Source: Lachnospiraceae bacterium (GTDB lineage Bacteria > Bacillota > Clostridia > Lachnospirales > Lachnospiraceae). Taken from it: a DNA stretch of 32,389 nt. Positions 26,154-32,389 of the stretch are shown here, piece after piece (positions within the stretch are counted from its first letter, which is position 1; each line of letters opens with the position of its first letter). Made by a program: the position numbers and the translations under genes. The stretch is from assembly GCA_024683155.1 (NCBI GenBank), contig JAIKYN010000348.1:1-32389 (forward strand). Direction: 5' to 3'. Below the pieces are notes generated by a model. That model was not told the DNA's origin and ran no database searches. It worked only from the letters and a program-made list of their open reading frames with translations.

Positions 26154-27506
26154 GTGAACGAGAGAGAACTGATCTTACAAATCCTTCTGGAAGCCGAGAA
26201 AAACGGTAATTTTACAGGAGTCATATTAAATCAGGTACTGGATAAATACGATTACCTGGAAAACAGCACCAAGGGCCGGATCAAGCGAACGGTCAGCGGC
26301 TGTACCGAGCGCCGGCTGGAGCTGGATCATGTCATCGATCAGTTTTCCAAAACCCCGGTACGGAAGATGAAACCGTTCATTCGTGTACTGATGCGTATGA
26401 GCGTCTATCAGATCCTGTACATGGAGAAAACGGAAGACTTCGCAGTATGTAATGAAGCAGTGAAACTGGCCAAGGATCACCATTTCGGCCAGCTTTCCGG
26501 TTTCGTAAACGGAGTACTGCGGGCAGTGGTCCGGGGGAAAGACACCATTTCCTACCCTTCGGAAGCCGAAGACCTGTTAAAAAGCATCAGCATCCGCTGT
26601 TCCATGCCGGAAGAGATCCTGAAGATCTGGCAGGAAGCTTACGGAGAAGAGAAAATGCGGCAGATGGCATATGCACAGCTGGAAAGCCGTCCCATTTCCT
26701 TCCGGATGCGCAGAGATCTGCCGAAAGAGCAGCGGCAGGCACTGCTCAAGGAGATGGAGAACGAGGGCCTTACCGTTTCCCAGCATCCTTATGCGAAGGA
26801 TGCCTATACGGTGGAAAATCTTGAGAAAGTAACGGCTCTTCCCGGATTTTCCGGGGGACTTGTGACCGTGCAGGATGTATCCAGTATGCTTCCGGCTTCT
26901 TATGCAGGGATCAAACCCGGAGATCTGGTGGTGGACCTGTGTGCCGCGCCCGGTGGTAAAACCCTGATGGCGGCGGAACGTGTGGGAGATACGGGACAGG
27001 TTATTGCCAGAGATCTGACGGAAGAAAAACTGGAAAGGATCCGGGAGAATGCGGCCCGTATGGGCTTTAACAATATCAAAACCCAGGTATATGACGGAAG
27101 GGTAACGGATCCTTCCCTCGTAGGAAAGGCGGATGTGGTCCTGGCGGATCTGCCCTGTTCCGGCCTTGGGGTAATCGGCAGGAAACAGGATATCAAATAC
27201 CACGTGACCGGGGAAAGCATACGGGAACTGGTCGTGCTTCAAAGACAGATCCTGAAGGCTTCCGTCCCCTACTTAAAGAAGGGCGGCAGGCTGATGTACA
27301 GCACCTGTACCGTAACACCCTCCGAAAATGAGGAACAGGCAGCCTATATCCGCGACGAATTAAAACTGACGCCTGTTTGCTTCGGAGAGGAAGCAGGCGG
27401 AGAAAATGCAGAAAAGAGCCTGCTGCAGATCTTCCCCGGAGAAACAGGGGATGCTGCCAATATGGATGGTTTTTTCCTGGCACTGTTTGAAAAAAGAGAT
27501 GAGTGA
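26154..27506 (+). CDS. rsmB: 16S rRNA (cytosine-967-C5)-methyltransferase RsmB
   Basis: This 450-residue enzyme methylates a cytosine in 16S rRNA with S-adenosylmethionine. An N-terminal NusB-like helical domain (about 1-140) precedes the Rossmann methyltransferase domain. SAM binding is VVDLCAAPGGKTL. The two family cysteines are present: C335 in ADLPCSG, which releases the product, and C385 in YSTCTVTPSENE, the nucleophile. The start is GTG 26154 with AGGAT upstream. It overlaps rlmN by 8 nt. Confidence 0.94.
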   Translation: MNERELILQILLEAEKNGNFTGVILNQVLDKYDYLENSTKGRIKRTVSGCTERRLELDHVIDQFSKTPVRKMKPFIRVLMRMSVYQILYMEKTEDFAVCNEAVKLAKDHHFGQLSGFVNGVLRAVVRGKDTISYPSEAEDLLKSISIRCSMPEEILKIWQEAYGEEKMRQMAYAQLESRPISFRMRRDLPKEQRQALLKEMENEGLTVSQHPYAKDAYTVENLEKVTALPGFSGGLVTVQDVSSMLPASYAGIKPGDLVVDLCAAPGGKTLMAAERVGDTGQVIARDLTEEKLERIRENAARMGFNNIKTQVYDGRVTDPSLVGKADVVLADLPCSGLGVIGRKQDIKYHVTGESIRELVVLQRQILKASVPYLKKGGRLMYSTCTVTPSENEEQAAYIRDELKLTPVCFGEEAGGENAEKSLLQIFPGETGDAANMDGFFLALFEKRDE

Positions 27507-28545
27507 ATTGATCGATCTTAAGTCACTGACATTGGACGAACTGAAAAATATGCTGGCGGACTGGGGAGAAAAGCCTTTTCGCGCCGGACAGATCTATGAC
27601 TGGATCCATAAGAAACTGGCAAGAAGCTTTGATGAGATGACCAATCTGTCGGTGGCTCTTCGGGAGAAACTGGCGGAAAACTGTGAATTGACCACTCTTA
27701 CGGCAGAGCGGTTGCAGGAATCCAAACTGGATGGCACCAAGAAGGCCTTATTTGCCCTGCCGGATCATAACATGGTGGAAAGTGTCTGGATGAAGTATGA
27801 ACACGGCAACAGCGTGTGTATTTCCTCTCAGGTGGGTTGTGCCATGGGATGCAGGTTCTGTGCTTCCACCATTGGCGGCAAGGTACGGGATCTGACGCCT
27901 GCGGAGATGCTGGATCAGATCTATGCCCTTACCCGGATGAACGGAGAGCGGGTCAGCAATGTGGTGGTCATGGGAACCGGTGAACCACTGGATAATTACG
28001 ATAATGTCCTGCGATTCATTCATATGCTCACCGACGAGAAGGGCCTGAACATTTCCCAGAGAAATATTACGGTATCGACTTGTGGCATTGTTCCTAATAT
28101 CCGCAGACTGGCAGAGGAAAAGCTGCAGATCACCCTGGCGCTATCCCTCCATGCCGCAACGGATGAAAAACGGCGGGAGATCATGCCCATTGCCAACAAA
28201 TATACCATTGCCCAGTTAATGGATGCCTGCAGGTATTATCACGATGAAACGGGACGCAGGATCACCTTTGAATATTCCCTGATCGCAGGGGTCAATGACC
28301 GGCCGGAAGATGCCAAAAATCTGGCGGCGCTGGCAGGGCCTTTAAACAGCCACATCAACCTGATCCCGGTAAATCCCGTACGGGAAAGAACCTTTGTACA
28401 GCCGGATCACAGGGCAGTGCTTGCATTCAAAAATAAACTTGAAAAATACCACATAAATGTTACTATTAGAAGGGAGTTGGGCAGGGATATCGACGGCGCC
28501 TGCGGACAGCTCCGACGCAGCTATAAGCTGGAGAATGAAACATAA
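27499..28545 (+). CDS. rlmN: Dual-specificity rRNA/tRNA methyltransferase RlmN (radical SAM)
   Basis: This 348-residue protein methylates C2 of adenosine in 23S rRNA (A2503) and, in E. coli, also tRNA A37. The iron-sulfur motif is C114-x3-C118-x2-C121 (VGCAMGCRFCAST). The mechanistic cysteines also appear: C107 in VCISSQ and C335 in GACGQL, matching the residue that carries the methyl group. It lacks the alternative signature of Cfr resistance proteins as far as I can judge, and its operon position is that of RlmN. ATG 27499 lies inside the rsmB end; a longer upstream frame reads into rsmB and gives an unrelated N-terminus. Confidence 0.95.
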   Translation: MSELIDLKSLTLDELKNMLADWGEKPFRAGQIYDWIHKKLARSFDEMTNLSVALREKLAENCELTTLTAERLQESKLDGTKKALFALPDHNMVESVWMKYEHGNSVCISSQVGCAMGCRFCASTIGGKVRDLTPAEMLDQIYALTRMNGERVSNVVVMGTGEPLDNYDNVLRFIHMLTDEKGLNISQRNITVSTCGIVPNIRRLAEEKLQITLALSLHAATDEKRREIMPIANKYTIAQLMDACRYYHDETGRRITFEYSLIAGVNDRPEDAKNLAALAGPLNSHINLIPVNPVRERTFVQPDHRAVLAFKNKLEKYHINVTIRRELGRDIDGACGQLRRSYKLENET

Positions 28546-28562
28546 TCATTCGTGCATTGTAT

Positions 28563-28596
28563 AGGATGCCATGGGACCATGAGCATCCTTTTGTTT
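28563..28596 (+). terminator. Intrinsic terminator or attenuator between rlmN and stp
   Basis: AGGATGC (28563-28569) pairs with GCATCCT (28583-28589); inside, CATGG pairs with CCATG around a GA loop, with one bulged A. A T-rich tail (TTTTGTTTTG) follows. A second hairpin (CCTGT/ACAGG, 28605-28621) lies downstream. The segment TGGGACC (28572-28578) could instead pair with GGTCCCA (28627-28633) just before the stp ribosome site. Confidence 0.65.
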
Positions 28597-28652
28597 TGTA
28601 TCAGCCTGTTTGCATGACAGGCACCCGGTCCCAAAAAGCGGAGGATCTTTCG

Positions 28653-29399
28653 GTGTATAAGGTAGCGCACATTTCGGATGTGGGTTTACAACGGAATATG
28701 AACCAGGATGTGGTATTCGCATCGGATGTACCCATTGGTAACCTTCCCAATCTGTTCATTGTGGCAGACGGTATGGGCGGCCATAAGGCGGGGGATTATG
28801 CGTCCCGTTACACGGTGGATACCATCGTGGAAGAGGTTAAGAACTCTCCGGAGCAGAATCCTACTATCATTCTGCGGAAAGCCATTGAGAAGGCCAATAC
28901 AGGCGTCGTGAAGCTTTCGGCCGAGAATCCGGCACTGGAAGGCATGGGGACCACCGTGGTGGCCGCCACCTGTATCGGAAAGTACATGCGCGTTGCCAAT
29001 GTAGGCGACAGCCGGCTGTATGTGGTGAACCGTAAGATCCGCCAGATCACCCGTGATCATTCCTATGTGGAAGAGATGGTAGAGCGGGGGAGCCTGGATC
29101 GTGCCAGTGCAAGAACCCACCCCCAGAAGAATATCATTACCAGGGCAGTGGGTGGTCTGGATACCATTGATGTGGACTTTTTTGAAGTGGAACTGGAGCC
29201 GGGAGATCTGGTGCTTCTTTGCTCCGACGGACTGACCAACATGATCGATGATGAGAAGATCCGTATCCTTATGAACACCGGAAGAGATGTAGTGGAAAAA
29301 GCAGAAGAGCTTGTCCGCGCAGCCAATGAAAACGGAGGAAAAGACAACATTTCCGTTATTATTGTAGAGCCGTTTGCTGACGAGGTAGAAGATGATTAA
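28653..29399 (+). CDS. stp: PP2C-family serine/threonine phosphatase Stp/PrpC
   Basis: This 248-residue cytoplasmic phosphatase reverses phosphorylation by the kinase encoded next. It has the metal-binding series: NQD, VADGMGGHKAGD, GMGTTVVAA, VGDSRLYV, ITRDHSYVEEMVERG, LLCSDGLTNMI and GGKDNISVIIVE. I chose GTG 28653 because CGGAGG lies 8 nt upstream and VYKVAHISDVGLQRN aligns with the usual start of bacterial PP2C proteins; the longer frame back to 28557 runs through the terminator hairpin. It overlaps prkC by 8 nt (ATGATTAA), so the two are made together. Confidence 0.95.
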   Translation: MYKVAHISDVGLQRNMNQDVVFASDVPIGNLPNLFIVADGMGGHKAGDYASRYTVDTIVEEVKNSPEQNPTIILRKAIEKANTGVVKLSAENPALEGMGTTVVAATCIGKYMRVANVGDSRLYVVNRKIRQITRDHSYVEEMVERGSLDRASARTHPQKNIITRAVGGLDTIDVDFFEVELEPGDLVLLCSDGLTNMIDDEKIRILMNTGRDVVEKAEELVRAANENGGKDNISVIIVEPFADEVEDD

Positions 29400-31497
29400 A
29401 ATCGGAATGCTTTTGGACGAGCGGTACGAGATCGTTGAGAAGATCGGTACCGGCGGAATGTCCGATGTATATAAAGCCAAAGATCAGAAATTGAATCGAC
29501 TGGTAGCAGTGAAGGTGCTGAAGCAGGAGTTCTCGGAGAATGCCAATTTTGTCTCCAAATTCCGTACGGAAGCCCAGGCTGCGGCCGGTCTTATGCATCC
29601 CAATATTGTGAACGTATACGATGTAGGTGAGGAAAACGGCATCTACTTTATCGTAATGGAGCTGGTGGATGGCATTACCCTGAAGAATTATATTGTGAAA
29701 AAGGTGCGTCTGACCGTGAAGGAAGCCATTTCCATCGCGATCCAGGTATCCATGGGTATTGAAGCGGCCCACAACAATCACATCATTCACAGAGATATCA
29801 AGCCGCAGAACATCATGATCTCCAAGGACGGTAAGGTGAAGGTCACCGATTTTGGTATTGCCAAGGCGGCGTCCAGTAACACCATTACATCCAACGTCAT
29901 GGGCAGTGTGCATTATACCTCCCCGGAACAGGCAAGAGGCGGATTCTCAGATGAGAAGAGTGATATTTATTCCTTAGGTATCACCATGTTTGAGATGGTC
30001 ACCGGACGGGTACCCTTTAACGGAGATACGACCGTTGCCATTGCCATTAAGCAGATCCAGGAGAAGATGCCTTCACCCAGAGAATATGCAGAAGATATTC
30101 CGGTGAGCGTAGAGCAGATCATCTTAAAATGCTGTGAGAAGAGTGCGGATCGCCGTTACCAGAACATGGATCAGCTGATCCACGATCTGAAGCAGTCCCT
30201 GATCACACCGGATGAGAACTTTGTAAAGCGGATCGATGCGGATACCGAAGCAGCTACCCGCATGCCTACCGATACCGAGATGGCGGTTGTTCGTAAGGAC
30301 ATCAAAGACACCAAAGATACACCGCCGGTAAAAGAGAAGAAACAGTCTGCCATGCGTCTTAAAAAGGATGAAATGGAAGACGAGGACCTGGACGATTTTG
30401 ATAAGAATATGTTGAGCCCGGGAATGGAACGGATGGCTACGATCCTTACCATTATCGCAGCCATTGTGGTATTCGCCATTGTGATCGTTCTGGCCGGGAA
30501 GACCTTTGATCTTTTCGGAGAGAAAGAGGCGGATAAGACCGAAACCGGTGTGCAGTCTACCACCGTGCAGATGATCGATGTGATTGGTAAGACCTATGTA
30601 GAAGCACAGGCTGCTTTAGAGGAGATCGGACTGGACAGCATCGTGGAATATGAAGAATCCGATGCCTACGGCGAGAACATCGTTATGCGAAGCGGTGTGG
30701 AGAAGGGAACCTGGGTACAGGCAGGAACGGTGGTTACCTTAACCGTCAGTGCCGGAACCAGCGGTGTGGAAGTACCGGATGTTACACTGGGAACCCTGGA
30801 ACAGGCTTATTATATCCTGCAGGAAGCAGGATTTGTGGTAGAAGAAAAGGAAGGCTATTCCGACGAAGTGGAGGAAGGTTCGGTGATCCGTCAGATCCCC
30901 AAGGCCAGCTCCAAAGCGCCGGAGGGATCCACTATTGTGCTGATCGTTTCCCAGGGACCTGTGGAAGCAGAGGTCCGCATGCCGGATCTTACCGGTATGA
31001 CCGAGGAAGAAGCCATGGTTACCTTAACGGAAGCCGGTTTGGCACTGGGCAATGTAACCGAGGTATATAACGATGATTACAATCTGCTGGGGAAGGTATG
31101 CGCCCAGAGTGTGGTAAAGAATACCACTGTAGTGGAGGGCACTTCCGTGAATATCTCCATCAGCAAAGGACCGGAGAATGCCACCTACAGTTACAGTGCC
31201 AATATTGTGGCGCCTACCTCGGAAGAAGATCCGGATTTTGTTCCGGGTACTACGGTGGATATTCAGATCATAGACGGAAACGGTAACAGTCTTTTGGATT
31301 CTGCGGTAAAGGATTTCCCTTTCTCCGTGAATTTCAAGAACCTGACCACTTCCCATGGAACCATAATATTTAATTACACCGATCAGATCGATTCAGTGAC
31401 CACCACGGATCCCTCCACCGGTGAGACCACCACTTCCCAGAACCAGACCAAGGCCATGACCGTGCGAAGAGAAGTGGAATTTACAATCAACCGATAG
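29392..31497 (+). CDS. prkC: PASTA-domain serine/threonine kinase PrkC/Stk
   Basis: This 701-residue membrane kinase senses cell-wall fragments. The N-terminal kinase domain (about 10-270) has GTGGMSDVYKA, K41 in VAVKVLK, HRD with D135, DFGIAKA and SPEQARG. An acidic linker follows, then one membrane helix at about 348-370 (MATILTIIAAIVVFAIVIVL). Outside lie three PASTA repeats at about 394-458, 460-525 and 529-596 (VPDVTLGTLEQA, MPDLTGMTEEEA), which bind peptidoglycan or lipid II in relatives. A further C-terminal domain of about 100 residues, rich in Thr and Ser (TTTDPSTGETTTS), has no family I can name. It is paired with stp. Confidence 0.96.
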   Translation: MIKIGMLLDERYEIVEKIGTGGMSDVYKAKDQKLNRLVAVKVLKQEFSENANFVSKFRTEAQAAAGLMHPNIVNVYDVGEENGIYFIVMELVDGITLKNYIVKKVRLTVKEAISIAIQVSMGIEAAHNNHIIHRDIKPQNIMISKDGKVKVTDFGIAKAASSNTITSNVMGSVHYTSPEQARGGFSDEKSDIYSLGITMFEMVTGRVPFNGDTTVAIAIKQIQEKMPSPREYAEDIPVSVEQIILKCCEKSADRRYQNMDQLIHDLKQSLITPDENFVKRIDADTEAATRMPTDTEMAVVRKDIKDTKDTPPVKEKKQSAMRLKKDEMEDEDLDDFDKNMLSPGMERMATILTIIAAIVVFAIVIVLAGKTFDLFGEKEADKTETGVQSTTVQMIDVIGKTYVEAQAALEEIGLDSIVEYEESDAYGENIVMRSGVEKGTWVQAGTVVTLTVSAGTSGVEVPDVTLGTLEQAYYILQEAGFVVEEKEGYSDEVEEGSVIRQIPKASSKAPEGSTIVLIVSQGPVEAEVRMPDLTGMTEEEAMVTLTEAGLALGNVTEVYNDDYNLLGKVCAQSVVKNTTVVEGTSVNISISKGPENATYSYSANIVAPTSEEDPDFVPGTTVDIQIIDGNGNSLLDSAVKDFPFSVNFKNLTTSHGTIIFNYTDQIDSVTTTDPSTGETTTSQNQTKAMTVRREVEFTINR

Positions 31498-31524
31498 AAA
31501 CTGCTGCAGGCAGTAAAGGAGAAG

Positions 31525-32389
31525 ATGAGGAAAGAAACCGGAAAGATCATTAAAGGAATTGCCGGATTCTATTATGTGGATCTGCAGGACGGAAGACTGA
31601 TGGAATGTAAAGCCAGAGGCATCTTCCGAAAAGAGGGCAATAAGCCACTGGTAGGCGATATGGTAGAGATCGAGGTACTGGATGAGCATGAAAACACCGG
31701 CAATGTGGTTTCCATTTTACCCAGACGAAATCAGCTGATCCGCCCCGCCAGCGCCAATGTGGACCAGGCCCTGGTATTTTTTGCAGCCACCAGTCCGGAC
31801 CCGAATTTCATCCTTCTGGACCGGTTTCTCATTATGATGGAGCAGAAACATCTTCCCTGTACCATCTGTTTTAATAAGACGGATCTCATCGATACCGATG
31901 CTTTTCAAGGCGTAAAGGATGCTTATGAAAAAGCCGGTTATCCTGTGTTATATACCCGTATGAAACAAGCGGGAGAAGAAGCCTCCGGTGTGGCGGCTCT
32001 TCGTGCCTTTCTGAAAGGAAAGACCACCATTCTGGCAGGTCCCAGCGGCGTAGGAAAATCCACCACGGTGAACCGCTTACAGTCCCATGTTCTTATGGAG
32101 ACGGGAGAATTAAGTGCCAGGATCGAACGGGGTAAACAGACCACCCGTCATGCACAGTTGATCCCCCTGGAGGATCCGGGAACCTATATCATGGATACTC
32201 CCGGTTTTTCTTCACTGGATCTCTTTGATCTGGAAGCGACCGAGCTTAAGGATTACTATCCGGAATTCGAACCGTATATGGCTTCCTGCAAATTCAGCGG
32301 CTGTGTACATCACATGGAGCCGGACTGCGGAGTGAAGAAAGCCGTGGAAGAAGGAGAGATCGCCCGGATGCGCTATGAACAGTACCTGA
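31525..32389 (+). CDS. rsgA: Ribosome small-subunit GTPase RsgA (3'-partial)
   Basis: The frame is open to the window edge, giving 288 residues; only a few should be missing. RsgA is a circularly permuted GTPase that checks late 30S subunit assembly and is inhibited by (p)ppGpp in relatives. An N-terminal OB domain (GKIIKGIAGFYYV) is followed by G4 N117-K-T-D120, then G1 G172-PSGVGKST and G3 DTPG, the permuted order. The zinc site has C255, C260, H262 or H263, and C268. ATG 31525 gives the expected N-terminus, though its GGAG is only 3 nt upstream, an unusually short spacing. It lies 27 nt after prkC. Confidence 0.95.
   Translation, partial: MRKETGKIIKGIAGFYYVDLQDGRLMECKARGIFRKEGNKPLVGDMVEIEVLDEHENTGNVVSILPRRNQLIRPASANVDQALVFFAATSPDPNFILLDRFLIMMEQKHLPCTICFNKTDLIDTDAFQGVKDAYEKAGYPVLYTRMKQAGEEASGVAALRAFLKGKTTILAGPSGVGKSTTVNRLQSHVLMETGELSARIERGKQTTRHAQLIPLEDPGTYIMDTPGFSSLDLFDLEATELKDYYPEFEPYMASCKFSGCVHHMEPDCGVKKAVEEGEIARMRYEQYL

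Noticed and set aside
27499..28545. Cfr-type antibiotic resistance methyltransferase
   Set aside because: Operon position between rsmB and stp and overall sequence fit housekeeping RlmN.

Overview
The window looks like chromosomal DNA from a Gram-positive anaerobe of the Clostridia, most probably a Lachnospiraceae relative. Evidence for this: a SCIFF ranthipeptide precursor next to its radical SAM maturase, a CIRCE-controlled groESL operon, a fused SecDF, a bifunctional Rel, a MurE with a diaminopimelate-type DNPR motif, the Firmicute block priA-def-fmt-rsmB-rlmN-stp-prkC-rsgA, strong AAGGAGG-type ribosome binding sites, and a permuted GH3 glycosidase of the kind described from rumen and gut clostridia. 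This assignment is inferred from gene content; no rRNA is present. No phage genes, transposases, tRNAs or CRISPR arrays were seen, and the coding density is high.

Layout. (1) 1-2346: the 3' part of an inverted-domain GH3 glycosidase, with a hairpin terminator. (2) 2467-4584: sigma-A promoter, perfect CIRCE operator, groES, groEL and a strong terminator. (3) 4633-5608: a cytoplasmic serine hydrolase whose promoter region carries an inverted repeat. (4) 5593-13444: apt, rel, an MBL-fold hydrolase, hemZ, then (from its own promoter) hisS, a phosphopantetheinyl transferase and greA. (5) 13434-14747, minus strand: a CNNM/CBS/CorC membrane protein, convergent with greA and divergent from scfA; its promoter overlaps a perfect 10-9-10 palindrome. 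(6) 14878-20614: scfA, scfB, secDF, recJ. (7) 20615-20865: an intergenic region with two stable hairpins around a C-rich stretch, then a good promoter. (8) 20866-32389: murE, priA, def, fmt, rsmB, rlmN, a terminator-like hairpin, stp, prkC and rsgA, the last running off the window.

How the genes fit together. Most are housekeeping genes for translation and its control (hisS, def, fmt, rsmB, rlmN, rsgA), alarmone and purine metabolism (rel, apt), protein folding and export (groESL, secDF), DNA repair and restart (recJ, priA), and cell-wall synthesis and sensing (murE, and the Stp/PrkC PASTA phosphatase-kinase pair). Tight couplings are common: 4-nt GTGA or ATGA overlaps at hisS/PPTase, murE/priA and def/fmt, and 8-nt overlaps at rsmB/rlmN and stp/prkC.

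The items most worth a second look are the scfA-scfB ranthipeptide locus with tandem hairpins between precursor and maturase, the palindromic operator next to it, a candidate small RNA between recJ and murE, and three separate in-frame-length tandem duplications at the 3' ends of rel, hemZ and the CNNM gene. The clusters apt-rel-MBL-hemZ-hisS and scfAB-secDF-recJ also appear to be a rearranged form of one ancestral neighbourhood. I do not see a clearly undescribed multi-gene system.
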